From: Desulfosalsimonas propionicica
GTDB lineage: Bacteria > Desulfobacterota > Desulfobacteria > Desulfobacterales > Desulfosalsimonadaceae
Assembly: GCF_013761005.1 (NCBI RefSeq)
Contig: NZ_JACDUS010000004.1
Location: 1-64,000, forward strand
Direction of reading: 5' to 3'
Length of the DNA: 64,000 nt
Shown: one piece after another, positions 43,214 to 52,170 of the stretch
Layout: every line of letters begins with the position of its first letter
Numbering within the stretch: position 1 is the first letter of the stretch
Translations under genes and position numbers: made by a program
The notes under the pieces: generated by a model
Told to the model about the DNA's origin: nothing
The model's database searches: none
Seen by the model: only the letters and a program-made list of their open reading frames with translations

Positions 43214-44143
43214 ATGATCGGCAATCATTTCCGCACTGCATTGCTGCTGACGGTTTTAACGCTGATAATCATGTTCATCGGGCAGATGGTCGGGGGCACA
43301 GGCGGCATGCTCATCGCACTGATATTTGCCGGTGGTATGAATTTTTTTTCCTACTGGCATTCCGATAAAATCGTATTAAAAATGTACAAAGCCCGTGAAG
43401 CCGATTCCCAAAGCGCGCCCGAGCTTTACGGAATTGTCGGAGAACTGGCCCAAAAGGCCGGGTTGCCCATGCCGCGGGTCTACATTATTCCTCAACAGGC
43501 GCCAAACGCCTTTGCAACTGGCCGAAATCCCGATCATGCCGTGGTCGCTGTCACCGAAGGGCTCCTGCGCTACATGAACAACCGGGAAATCGCGGGCGTG
43601 ATTGCCCATGAACTGGGGCATGTAAAAAACCGTGACATCCTCATCGGATCCATTGCCGCCACCATGGCCGGAGCCATCATGATGATCGCCAATTTCGCAA
43701 GATTTGCGGCCATCTTCGGGGGGATTTCCAGAGACGAAGGGGAAGGCGGCGGCTTTTTCGGCCTGATTGCCATGTCCATTATCGCCCCGGTGGCCGCCAT
43801 GCTGGTTCAGATGGCCATATCCCGTTCCCGGGAATATATGGCTGACGCCACCTCCGCCGATATCACCCGGGACCCGGACGGGCTTGCCTCGGCTCTTGAA
43901 AAGCTTGGTTCATACGGCAAAAAAATTCCCATGGAGGCCGAACCCGCCACAGCGCACATGTTTATCGCCAATCCGCTTGGCGGACGGCGCGGATTGACCC
44001 ATTTGTTTTCCACGCATCCCCCCATTGAGCAGCGTATTGCCCGGCTGCGGGGCCAAAACCCGTCGCCGGAAAACCTTTCCCGGCCCCGGTCCCCGAGCGC
44101 CGAGGGGCAGGCAAAACAATTGTGGGACCGTTTGAGCGGATGA
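43214..44143 (+). CDS. htpX: Membrane zinc metalloprotease HtpX
   Basis: 309 residues. Two N-terminal membrane helices, then the zinc site HELGH (His132, Glu133, His136) with the third ligand glutamate probably in the SREYMADATS segment. Two further hydrophobic segments follow. HtpX degrades misfolded membrane proteins together with FtsH. The start follows agaaggag. Its stop overlaps the start of the next gene. Confidence 0.94.
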   Translation: MIGNHFRTALLLTVLTLIIMFIGQMVGGTGGMLIALIFAGGMNFFSYWHSDKIVLKMYKAREADSQSAPELYGIVGELAQKAGLPMPRVYIIPQQAPNAFATGRNPDHAVVAVTEGLLRYMNNREIAGVIAHELGHVKNRDILIGSIAATMAGAIMMIANFARFAAIFGGISRDEGEGGGFFGLIAMSIIAPVAAMLVQMAISRSREYMADATSADITRDPDGLASALEKLGSYGKKIPMEAEPATAHMFIANPLGGRRGLTHLFSTHPPIEQRIARLRGQNPSPENLSRPRSPSAEGQAKQLWDRLSG

Positions 44144-44604
44144 GCAGTGCATCGCAAAACAACCAGAACTCTGACCCACCCCCTCTTGACCCCGAAATCC
44201 GGGATGCCATTTACAGGGCCGTGGCCAGTGAACCGCTGGCCTGTGAGTTGAACATGAAGCTTTTGGAACTGGAAAGGGGTTGTTCATGCGTGGAAATGCG
44301 CTATGACCCGGAAACCATGGCCAATATTTACAACCGTGCCCACGGGGGCGCTATTTTTTCCCTGATTGACGAAGCCTTTGAAACCGCCAGCCAGACAGGA
44401 GGCAAAATTGCCGTTGCCTTAAACGTCAATGTCACTTACGTGCAGAGCCCGGCCGAACCCATGCGCCTTTTGGCCCGGGCCAGTGAAACCAGCCGGACCC
44501 GGAAAACCGCCAGTTACGATATCCGGGTGACGGATGAAAACCAGCAGCTGATTGCCACCTGCCAGGCTCTGGCCTATTGCACCGGCAAACCGCTGCCGTT
44601 TTAA
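44140..44604 (+). CDS. PaaI-type hotdog thioesterase
   Basis: 154 residues. The start at 44140 overlaps the htpX stop (ATGA). The motif YNRAHGGAIFSLIDEAFETA carries the H-G-G and the acid of PaaI-type acyl-CoA thioesterases. YVQSPAEPMRLLARA completes the fold. The family hydrolyses phenylacetyl-CoA and similar esters. The physiological substrate is unknown and the link to htpX looks incidental. Confidence 0.85.
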   Translation: MSSASQNNQNSDPPPLDPEIRDAIYRAVASEPLACELNMKLLELERGCSCVEMRYDPETMANIYNRAHGGAIFSLIDEAFETASQTGGKIAVALNVNVTYVQSPAEPMRLLARASETSRTRKTASYDIRVTDENQQLIATCQALAYCTGKPLPF

Positions 44605-44686
44605 ACTATTGCAAGAAGGTTTGGAAGCCGCTGCGGAAAAAGCCGCAGGCAAACACCTGTACATATCAACCACGAGGGAAAATGCC

Positions 44687-45337
44687 ATGAAAATGAAACT
44701 GATGCTTGTAGACAACCAGTTGGTGGTACGGCAGGGCCTCAAAGCGCTACTGGCAAAAGAGCCGGACATGGAAGTAGTGGCCGAAGCCGCAGACACCGCA
44801 GAAAGCCTGGATTTGATCAAAAAGCACCGGCCCGACGTGGTTGTTGCTGAAACCGCTGCCGCCCGCTCCGGCAGCACGGATACCGTTCGCATGATTCAGG
44901 AATCCGGTGTGGACTGCCAGATTCTGATCCTGACAAACCAGAGCAGCAAAAGTCTGGTACGGGAAGCCCTTCAGGCAGGCGCCCGCGGCTATGTTCTGAA
45001 AACAGCATCTTATTCGGAAGTTCTGACCGCCATCCGGTCCGTACAGCAGCAGTCCTACTACCTGAGCCCTGAAATCAGCGCTGAAATCATCCATACTTTT
45101 GTCAAAAAAAAACAAAAAAATATGCAGGCAGAGCCATATGAACAGCTTTCCAAGAGGGAACGCCAGGTATTCAAGCTCATTGCCGAGGGCAAAACCACAG
45201 ATGAAATCGCTGACATGCTCACCATCAGCCCCAAAACCGTGGCCAAGCACCGGATGAACATCATGGAAAAACTCCGGCTCAAAAACACGGCCACCCTGGT
45301 GCGGTATGCAGCCCGGATCGGTATTCTCGATATTTGA
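44687..45337 (+). CDS. NarL-type regulator with degenerate receiver (Glu in place of the phosphorylated Asp)
   Basis: 216 residues from the ATG at 44687. The receiver keeps Asp9 (LVDNQ), the Thr in ILTNQ and the Lys in VLKTAS. The phosphoacceptor position is altered: DVVVAETAA puts Glu55 where the neighbour has Asp56 in DVLLMDISMP. Glu often mimics the phosphorylated state. A LuxR-type helix-turn-helix (LSKREROVF region, AEGKTTDEIADMLTISPKTV) follows, with a good recognition helix. It is a tandem paralogue of the next gene and no kinase is adjacent. Confidence 0.85.
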   Translation: MKMKLMLVDNQLVVRQGLKALLAKEPDMEVVAEAADTAESLDLIKKHRPDVVVAETAAARSGSTDTVRMIQESGVDCQILILTNQSSKSLVREALQAGARGYVLKTASYSEVLTAIRSVQQQSYYLSPEISAEIIHTFVKKKQKNMQAEPYEQLSKRERQVFKLIAEGKTTDEIADMLTISPKTVAKHRMNIMEKLRLKNTATLVRYAARIGILDI

Positions 45338-45415
45338 ACCGTCGAAAACACATAATCATCCGTTTCCCCCGGCAATACCGGCCCGGGGTTGGCAAACAGC
45401 AGAAAGAGAGAAATC

Positions 45416-46093
45416 ATGGCCAAAATCAAACTCATGCTTGCAGATCATCAGCCGATTGTCCGGGAAGGCATCAGAGCACTGCTCGAAAAGGAATCCGACA
45501 TCAAGGTCTCGGCCGAGGCCGGCGAGGGAGCCCTTTGCTTCAAACGTCTCAGGGAGACCAAACCTGACGTACTGCTCATGGATATTTCCATGCCAGGGAT
45601 TGACGGCATTAACAGTATCCGGGAACTCAAAAAAGCATCTGAGAAAACCGGCATTGTCATCCTGACCATGCATCAGAAGCGTTCCCATGTCCGGGAAGCG
45701 CTCCATGCAGGGGTTATGGGTTATTTGCTCAAAACCAGTCCATATGAGGAAGTGCTTGGGGCCATCCGTGCGGCTGCAGAGCAGAAATATTATCTGAGCA
45801 CGGAAATCAATGCAGATATCATTGACAATTATCTGAAAAGGGAAACCACCGAACCCTTTGCGAGCAAATATGATCTGCTCACAAAACGCGAACACATGAT
45901 CCTGCGATTTATGGCCGAAGGCTACACAACCAATGAGATTGCAATGATGCTGTCTGTAAGCCCCAAAACCGTGGCCAAGCACCGCACCAATCTCATGGAA
46001 AAACTCGAGATGAAAAACATGGCCACGCTGGTGCGTTATGCCATCAAAATCGGTGTGGTGGACGTGGATAGTGATTACGGTGCCGGATCATGA
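45416..46093 (+). CDS. NarL-type response regulator
   Basis: 225 residues. The receiver is complete, with Asp10, phosphoacceptor Asp56 (DVLLMDISMP), Thr in ILTMHQ and Lys in LLKTSP. The LuxR-type helix-turn-helix is AEGYTTNEIAMMLSVSPKTV with the motif KHRTNLMEKLEMKN. It is clearly a paralogue of the previous gene, 78 bases downstream of it. The kinase is unknown; those in this window are NtrB-like. Confidence 0.88.
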   Translation: MAKIKLMLADHQPIVREGIRALLEKESDIKVSAEAGEGALCFKRLRETKPDVLLMDISMPGIDGINSIRELKKASEKTGIVILTMHQKRSHVREALHAGVMGYLLKTSPYEEVLGAIRAAAEQKYYLSTEINADIIDNYLKRETTEPFASKYDLLTKREHMILRFMAEGYTTNEIAMMLSVSPKTVAKHRTNLMEKLEMKNMATLVRYAIKIGVVDVDSDYGAGS

Positions 46094-46115
46094 AAAAGAC
46101 GGAAACCCTGGCGCC

Positions 46116-47057
46116 ATGAATAGTTCTTCCATGCCCAAGCCCCGGGTTGTTGTTGTCTGCGGCCCCACGGGCATCGGAAAAACCCGGCTGTCGATGGCAC
46201 TGGCAAACCGATTTAACGGCGGCATTGTCAGTGCCGATTCCATGCAGATATACCGGCACATGAACATTGGCACGGCAAAACCGGATGCAGCCAAGCAGGC
46301 CGCAGCCCCCCATTACATGATTGATGTGGCCGACCCGGACGAGGCCTATGATGCGGCCCGCTACGCCAGAGAAGCGCAAGAAGCGGTTGCAAACCTGAAA
46401 CAACAGGGCCGGCTGCCCCTGATCATTGGCGGAACCGGATTGTATATCAAGGCGCTTCTCTACGGGTTGTTTGATGCAGCCCCGTCTTCCCCCCGGCTCA
46501 GGGAAAAGCTGCGCAATGAGGCCGCCCAAAAAGGAACCCGTATTCTCCATGAACGGCTGGCGGCCTGTGACGCGAAAGCCGCCGGACGGATCCATCCCAA
46601 TGACGCCCACCGCATCATCCGGGCCCTTGAAGTCCACGCCCTCACCGGGCGCCCAATCTCCGAATACCAGCATGACCATGGATTTGCCAATGCCCATTAC
46701 TGTTTTTTGAAAATTGGTCTGTACATGGACCGGCAGGCGCTGTATGCGCAGATCAACCAGCGGGTGGAACAAATGGTGGCAGAGGGCCTGCTCCGGGAAG
46801 TCCGGAGCCTTCAGGAAATGGGCTATGACCCTGAACTCAAATCCATGCAATCACTGGGATATCGCCACATGACAGCCTATCTGCAGGGATGTTTGGACTG
46901 GAACGAGGCCATAGACCAGATGAAAAAAGACACGCGCCGTTATGCCAAGCGCCAGTTGGTTTGGTTCAGAAAGGACCCGGATGTGTTCTGGATGGGGCCT
47001 GACAGCGTGGAAGAGGCCTGCAGACGGGTCCGGGCATTTTTGAAACAACCGGAATAA
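46116..47057 (+). CDS. miaA: tRNA dimethylallyltransferase
   Basis: 313 residues from the ATG at 46116; the frame extends upstream into the regulator gene. The P-loop is CGPTGIGKTRLSMAL and the substrate segments are GGIVSADSMQIYRHMNIGTAKP and LIIGGTGLYIKALL. It adds dimethylallyl to A37 of UNN-decoding tRNAs. It follows the response regulator by 22 bases and is terminated by the hairpin just after it. Confidence 0.95.
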   Translation: MNSSSMPKPRVVVVCGPTGIGKTRLSMALANRFNGGIVSADSMQIYRHMNIGTAKPDAAKQAAAPHYMIDVADPDEAYDAARYAREAQEAVANLKQQGRLPLIIGGTGLYIKALLYGLFDAAPSSPRLREKLRNEAAQKGTRILHERLAACDAKAAGRIHPNDAHRIIRALEVHALTGRPISEYQHDHGFANAHYCFLKIGLYMDRQALYAQINQRVEQMVAEGLLREVRSLQEMGYDPELKSMQSLGYRHMTAYLQGCLDWNEAIDQMKKDTRRYAKRQLVWFRKDPDVFWMGPDSVEEACRRVRAFLKQPE

Positions 47058-47073
47058 CACCGGAAACAAAAAA

Positions 47074-47107
47074 CCCCGGTATCCGGTTTCATGCCGGGAT
47101 ACCGGGG
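47074..47107. terminator. Bidirectional terminator hairpin
   Basis: CCCCGGTATCC (47074-47084) pairs with GGATACCGGGG (47097-47107), an 11-base stem over a 12-base loop, preceded by an A-run (aaaaa) that becomes a T-run on the minus strand. It sits between convergent miaA and the double-receiver gene. Confidence 0.82.
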
Positions 47108-47124
47108 ATGGCTTGATTCGTTTA

Positions 47125-48807
47125 TCAGGCAGCCAGGCTGATGGCGGCTTCTGCGGTTTTGCGAAGCTCCTCGGGTGTAAAGGGCTTGTGCAGGTAATCG
47201 TAAATGCCCAGGCGCGCACTTTCCTTTGCGCTTTCAATGCTGGCATAGCCTGTGATAATGATCACCTTGGCCTGCGGCTGCTTTTGCCTGACGGATTCCA
47301 GCAGCTCCAGTCCCTTGACCCCGGGAATTTTCAGGTCAAGCAGCACCAGGTCATAGGCACCGGCCTCAAGCTGATCCAGGGCTTCATCCCGGGTGACAGC
47401 CTGTTTTACGGCATAGCCCTTTTTTGCCAGTATTTTCCTGACATTTTTGGAAATATAGGGTTCATCATCAATGACCAGGACATTTTCCCCGGCTGCCTGC
47501 CCGGGAAACGCAATCACATCAGCATCGGATGGGGCCTGGTTTTCTTTCACCATGGCCCGGACCCGCGCCTTTAACTCCTCATAAGGCGGCACTGCATACC
47601 CGTTGCGGTCCACGTTAGCGGCATATTCAGCTCCGGTCAGGGCAGCGACTTCCTCATAGTCAAAGGGCATGTCCACGCCGATCAGGGTTTTGGTTGCCGG
47701 GCTCCTGGACTTCTTTGCGGCCTTGCCCTTTTTCCCCTTCTTCTGGGGACATTCCTGGGTTTTCATGCCGGCCTTGCAGGTCTTGCCCAGCTTTTTGAAG
47801 ATATCGCATGCCATCTGCCCCATTTCGCAGTAATTTTCCGACTTTTTGACTTCCACCACCGGCATATCCGAGCTGCCCAGGGTTTTGGTGTATTCTTCGC
47901 CGGTATATTTGGAAACCTCATCCATGTCAAAGGGCTGCTCCGATCCGGTCCTGGCTTCCTTGCGGGCGGTCCTGGCTTCCTTGCGGCCGGTGGTTCCAGC
48001 CATCTGCGCCTTTAACTGCTCATAGGGCATAAAGGCAATTTCACCGGTCTGCAGATTGCTGACATACTCCGGACCGGTCAGGGCCATGACCTCATCGTAG
48101 TTAAAGGGCATGTCAATGCCCACGAGCTTTTTCACGGACGGGGCATTGCCGGTTTTAGCGGATTTTGCCTTTTTCGCCCTTTTCTGGGGACATTCCTGGG
48201 TTTTCATGCCGGCCTTGCAGGTCTTGCCCAGCTTTTTGAAGATATCGCATACCATCTGCCCCATTTCGCAGTAACTTTCAGGCTTTTTGACTTCCACCAC
48301 CGGTCTGTCCGAACGGCTCAGGGTATTGACATAGTCCTCTCCGGTATACTTGGCCACCTCTTCTGCGTCAAAGGGCATATCCAGGTCAATTACATTGATC
48401 TGTTGCTTTACCTCCTCGGGAGTCGGGGCTTCGGCAAGTCTTTCAGAAGCCGCCAGGTTGATTGTTTCCCGCAGCTCATCCGGGGTAAACGGCTTGGAGA
48501 TGTAGTCCAGGGCCCCGAGCTGAATAGCCTTTACAGCCGTGTCCGTGGACCCGTATGCGGTCATGATCAGGGCCTTGGTCAGTGGCCATTCAGTTTTGAC
48601 CTGTTTTAACAGCTCCAGGCCGTTCATTCCGGGCATGACCATGTCAGAGAGCATCAGTGCAAACGGTTCTCTGGACAGTTTCTCCAGAGCCTCCTGACCG
48701 CTCTGGGCCAGTTCCACTTCATAATTGTTTTTGGCGAGGATTTTTTTCACATTGTCGCAAATGTGTTTTTCATCGTCCACCACAAGGACTTTTTGCTTTT
48801 CGGTCAT
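47125..48807 (-). CDS. Double-receiver protein with duplicated four-cysteine module
   Basis: 560 residues. Two receiver domains occupy residues 5-118 (Asp55) and 442-553 (Asp491), both with the acidic DD pair, Thr/Ser and Lys of a working receiver. Between them a 147-residue unit occurs twice (about 143-288 and 292-435). Each unit opens MPFDxEEVxKYTGExY, then PVVEVKKxExYCEMGQM.CDIF and GKTCKAGMKTQECPQK, with cysteines at 180, 187, 197, 206 and again at 327, 334, 344, 353. Then a linker MPFxYxEVxALTGxEY and PYEELKA. No DNA-binding or enzymatic domain is present. It may be a metal- or redox-sensing adaptor. I know of no named family for the unit. Confidence 0.8.
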   Translation of the reverse strand: MTEKQKVLVVDDEKHICDNVKKILAKNNYEVELAQSGQEALEKLSREPFALMLSDMVMPGMNGLELLKQVKTEWPLTKALIMTAYGSTDTAVKAIQLGALDYISKPFTPDELRETINLAASERLAEAPTPEEVKQQINVIDLDMPFDAEEVAKYTGEDYVNTLSRSDRPVVEVKKPESYCEMGQMVCDIFKKLGKTCKAGMKTQECPQKRAKKAKSAKTGNAPSVKKLVGIDMPFNYDEVMALTGPEYVSNLQTGEIAFMPYEQLKAQMAGTTGRKEARTARKEARTGSEQPFDMDEVSKYTGEEYTKTLGSSDMPVVEVKKSENYCEMGQMACDIFKKLGKTCKAGMKTQECPQKKGKKGKAAKKSRSPATKTLIGVDMPFDYEEVAALTGAEYAANVDRNGYAVPPYEELKARVRAMVKENQAPSDADVIAFPGQAAGENVLVIDDEPYISKNVRKILAKKGYAVKQAVTRDEALDQLEAGAYDLVLLDLKIPGVKGLELLESVRQKQPQAKVIIITGYASIESAKESARLGIYDYLHKPFTPEELRKTAEAAISLAA

Positions 48808-49321
48808 GGCAGCCTCCTTTTGCGCCGGTTTGCCGGCGGGTTATAAAGAATCAAACTCAATGCGTTATTTGTTTTCAAAATTTTGATTACAAATATGCAG
48901 GTTGCATGCCAAAAACCTAAATTCATTTTAACATACTGAATTATAAGTTAAATTTTTAAAAGCCAAATTTTTTTTCAGGAGAAGTGAAGCTGCTGTGCAT
49001 ACACGTAAAATCCGGCCTGATAAGCCTGTAAAAAGTCTTTCTTACAGGCAATGTTAAGTTTTAAGTTATTAAGTGTTGAGTAAAATCAGAAAGTTATTTT
49101 TTTATTGTTTAGCGGCTATAGCCGTTTTATGACTTTTTACGGTGCCATCCGGTCTGAAAAAAGAAAACAAAAAGGCGGAATACAGGTAAAGCCTTCATTG
49201 GTAAGCCTTAGCACGCGGCAAACGGCAACCGGATGCTGAAGCAAATGCGCACAAAACAAAATGTATAAAAAAATTATGCAGGTGTATAATGGCCAGCAGC
49301 AACCCGGATACCGGACAAAAG
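48808..49321. other. 514-base intergenic region containing repeat B3
   Basis: AT-rich, with a leader of about 210 bases upstream of the double-receiver gene, repeat B3 at 49019-49149 and a further 170 bases in which I see nothing. Promoters for the double-receiver gene should lie near 48.85-48.95 kb on the minus strand. Confidence 0.5.
49019..49149. repeat. Palindromic repeat, family B copy 3 (full length)
   Basis: 131 bases. It starts GATAAGCCTGTAAAAAGTC, similar to the family A left end, and ends GACTTTTTACGGTGCCATC, identical to the family A copy 1 right end. The interior is B-type: TTAAGTTTTAAGTTATTAAG, GTAAAATCAGAAAG, and a GGCTATAGCC palindrome. Confidence 0.82.
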
Positions 49322-50740
49322 CTATCCGGAAGAAGGCCTGATGCCGTATTTCTTCATCAGATTCTGGAAATTGGGCCGTTGCATTCCCGTCTGGCGGGCT
49401 GCCCGGGAAATGTTCCAGTCATTTTGCTCCAGGGCATTGAGCAGAAAATTTTTCTCCACCTTGGCCACGGCCTTCTGGCGGATTTCCTTTTTGATCCGGA
49501 TCAGTTCCGCATTGGTCTCAGGCACGCATTCCATGAGGCGCTCAATGTCATCGATATCACTGAGATGGGGCAGATCCTGAATGGTAATGGTATCGGTTTC
49601 ACATAAAATCACCGCACGTTCAATGACATTGCGCAGCTGCCGGACATTTCCGGGCCAGTGGTAGTTTAAAAGGCGGCTGGCGGCTTCCGGGTCAAATCCG
49701 GAAATGGATTTTCCCCGCTGATTGTTGAGCTGACCCAGAAAATGATAAGCAATGGGCAGAATATCGCTTTTGCGCTCCCGCAATGGGGGCAGGTAAATGG
49801 GATAAACATAAATCCGGTAATAAAAATCCTCGCGAAACGATTTCTCCGCCACCATCTGGTTTAACTCCCGGTTGGTAGCAAAAATCAGCCGCACATCCAC
49901 CCGGCGATGGGCGGTATCGCCCAGGGGCAGAAACTCCCGGGTATCTAAAAACCGAAGCAGCTTGCCCTGGATATCCGGTGTGGTGTTGCTGATTTCATCA
50001 AGAAACACAGTGCCGCCGTCAGCCAGCTCAAAGATGCCGGATTTGTCTTTTTGCGCGTCTGTAAAAGCGCCCTTGCGGTATCCGAAAAGTTCGCTTTCCA
50101 GAAGACTGCCGCTTAGGGTACCGCAGTCCACTCCGAAAAAAACCTTGTCATGCCGGCTGCTGTTGGCATGGATGGCCCGTGCCACAAGCTCCTTTCCAGT
50201 GCCGCTTTCCCCCGAGAGCAAAACCGTGGCATCGGTATCGGCCACCTTCTGAATCATACTGATAACCTTGCGGATCTGCGGGCTGCTGCCGATGAGCTGG
50301 TGAGAGAGCCTGGGCATGTGTTGATAGGGTTCCTGCATCAGCCGGCGGTTCTGCCGGACAATCTTTTGCTGCTCCACGGCGTCTGCCACCACCTGCCGCA
50401 GTTCATCCGGGGTAAAGGGCTTGGGCAGGTAGTCAAAAGCACCGGTTTTCATCAGTTCCACCGCTGAAGAAACGCTGGCATAACCGGTGATCACAATGAC
50501 CATGGTTTCCGGATGGTTTTCCCGAAGCCACTTTAACACCTCCGTGCCTCCGATGCGGCCCATTTTCACGTCCGTGATCACCACATCATAGCTTTTCTCA
50601 GCCAGCTTTTCCAGGGCACTGCGCCCGTCTAGAACGTACTCGGTCTCATATGCCTGCTTTGACAGAATTTTCCGGCAGTTCCGGCAAATATGCACCTCAT
50701 CGTCAACAATGAGTATCCGGGCCGCTTTTTGCTCGCTCAT
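49322..50740 (-). CDS. Sigma-54-dependent response regulator, NtrC family
   Basis: 472 residues. The receiver has Asp57 (VVITDVKM), the AAA+ domain a Walker A GESGTGKE (177-184) and an altered loop GAFTDA (224-229) in place of GAFTGA, a variant also known from working activators. The C-terminus carries a Fis-type helix-turn-helix (WNISRAARQTGMQRPNFQNL). It activates sigma-54 promoters once phosphorylated. The kinase gene ends inside its start codon (ATGA overlap at 50737), so they form a two-component pair. Confidence 0.93.
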   Translation of the reverse strand: MSEQKAARILIVDDEVHICRNCRKILSKQAYETEYVLDGRSALEKLAEKSYDVVITDVKMGRIGGTEVLKWLRENHPETMVIVITGYASVSSAVELMKTGAFDYLPKPFTPDELRQVVADAVEQQKIVRQNRRLMQEPYQHMPRLSHQLIGSSPQIRKVISMIQKVADTDATVLLSGESGTGKELVARAIHANSSRHDKVFFGVDCGTLSGSLLESELFGYRKGAFTDAQKDKSGIFELADGGTVFLDEISNTTPDIQGKLLRFLDTREFLPLGDTAHRRVDVRLIFATNRELNQMVAEKSFREDFYYRIYVYPIYLPPLRERKSDILPIAYHFLGQLNNQRGKSISGFDPEAASRLLNYHWPGNVRQLRNVIERAVILCETDTITIQDLPHLSDIDDIERLMECVPETNAELIRIKKEIRQKAVAKVEKNFLLNALEQNDWNISRAARQTGMQRPNFQNLMKKYGIRPSSG

Positions 50741-52170
50741 TCTTCGGAAACCCCTTTCACCGGCAGCGTGACGGTAAAGCGGGTGCCGCTGCCGGACCTG
50801 CTGGAAACCTCGATATTGCCGCCGTGCTGCTCCACAATGCTATGAGCGATGGAAAGGCCCAGTCCGGTACCAATTTCACGGGTGGTGAAAAACGGATCAA
50901 ATATTTTTTCCAGATCCTGTTTTTCAATCCCCTTGCCGGTATCCGTGACATGAATGGCAATTGTATCTGCAGCCGGATCATAGCCTGTGGTAAACATGAT
51001 GCGTCCCCCGGCCCCGGTTGCCTCCACCGCATTGAGCGTCAGGTTGATCAGCAACTGCTGGATCTGTTCCTTGTCCACATAAATCCGGGGCAAATCATCG
51101 GGGAGATCCGACTCAATGGTGATATCATTGAATTCCGCCTGTTTTTTGGTCAGATAGATGCTTTCCCGGATAATGGCATTGATGTCCTGGATCTTCTGCA
51201 TGGGTTTGGTCTGGCGGGCGAAATCCAGCAGGCTTTGCACGATCTTCCGGCATCGCTGGGCTTCGCTGGAAATGATCCGGAGTTCTTCATGCATTTCACT
51301 CTCCGAATCCAGATCTTCCTGGAGCATCATGGCCGAAGTCATGATGGTGGTCAGCGGATTGTTGATTTCATGGGCAATACCGGCTGACAGCCGGCCGATG
51401 GACATCAGCTTTTCCTGCTGCATCTGGGCCTTCTGAACCTTGATCTCCGGGGTGATGTCGCGCAGGATTTCAATAACACCGATGATTTCCTCATCATTGT
51501 TTAAGGGATAACAGGAAATGGCATAATAGATCTCGTTGTTGTCCTGATCCAGGTGAACATGGGTGGTCATGCAGGGTTCATTTTTCTTATACACCTCTGC
51601 CAGGGGACAAGGATGATTTTTGCCGCTGCAGGGCTGATCCAGGTGATGGCCCACCTGATAGCAGAACCGGCCGATTACGTCCTGGCTGGTTCTGCCCAGC
51701 TTTTTCATCATGGCCTCATTCATGTCCACGACCCGGTAATCCTTGTCAATGACCATGGCCTCTTCCTGAATGAACTGGTTCATCAGGACTTCATAGACAT
51801 TCTGTTTGTGGCCGGTCAGCAAGTCCGCCCCATTTACCTTTTTGCAGGCATCGTCGATTTCCCAGAACAGCAGTGCCGTGGTATGGGCCAGGGCGTGCAC
51901 GTGCTTTTTCTTCTTACGCAAAATATCGTTATAAATCTCAAGATCGCCGGTGAGTTCAATGATCAGATCAATATCGTTGCGCTCAAAAATAGTGTTGTAA
52001 TCGGCTGTTACATACAGGCCCCTTTCAGCGGCACGCAGCAGTCCCGGGGCATTTTCGTTGATATCCGCCACGGCCACGACATTGAGATCAATCATCTGAA
52101 AAGAATTTTCTTCCAGAAAATTCAGCAGATATAAACCACGAGTGCCGCCTCCCACAATGGCTACGTTCAT
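50737..52170 (-). CDS. Histidine kinase with N-terminal Rossmann NAD-binding-like domain
   Basis: 477 residues, no transmembrane helix, so it is cytoplasmic. Residues 1-110 are a dinucleotide-binding Rossmann domain (VAIVGGGTRGLYLLNFL, with DLIIELTGDLEIYNDIL like homoserine or dihydrodipicolinate reductases). Residues 130-245 form a PAS domain with four cysteines (170, 181, 188, 200). The HisKA has its phosphorylated His267 in AGIAHEINNPLTT, followed by the ATPase domain (TDTGKGIEKQDL, GTGLGLSIAHSIV). It is the partner of the sigma-54 activator. The Rossmann part suggests it reads an NAD(H)-type ligand, an inference. Confidence 0.85.
   Translation of the reverse strand: MNVAIVGGGTRGLYLLNFLEENSFQMIDLNVVAVADINENAPGLLRAAERGLYVTADYNTIFERNDIDLIIELTGDLEIYNDILRKKKKHVHALAHTTALLFWEIDDACKKVNGADLLTGHKQNVYEVLMNQFIQEEAMVIDKDYRVVDMNEAMMKKLGRTSQDVIGRFCYQVGHHLDQPCSGKNHPCPLAEVYKKNEPCMTTHVHLDQDNNEIYYAISCYPLNNDEEIIGVIEILRDITPEIKVQKAQMQQEKLMSIGRLSAGIAHEINNPLTTIMTSAMMLQEDLDSESEMHEELRIISSEAQRCRKIVQSLLDFARQTKPMQKIQDINAIIRESIYLTKKQAEFNDITIESDLPDDLPRIYVDKEQIQQLLINLTLNAVEATGAGGRIMFTTGYDPAADTIAIHVTDTGKGIEKQDLEKIFDPFFTTREIGTGLGLSIAHSIVEQHGGNIEVSSRSGSGTRFTVTLPVKGVSEE

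Noticed and set aside
49340..50740. GAFTDA in place of GAFTGA as a sign of an inactive activator
   Set aside because: This variant also occurs in activators thought to work, and all other catalytic motifs are intact.
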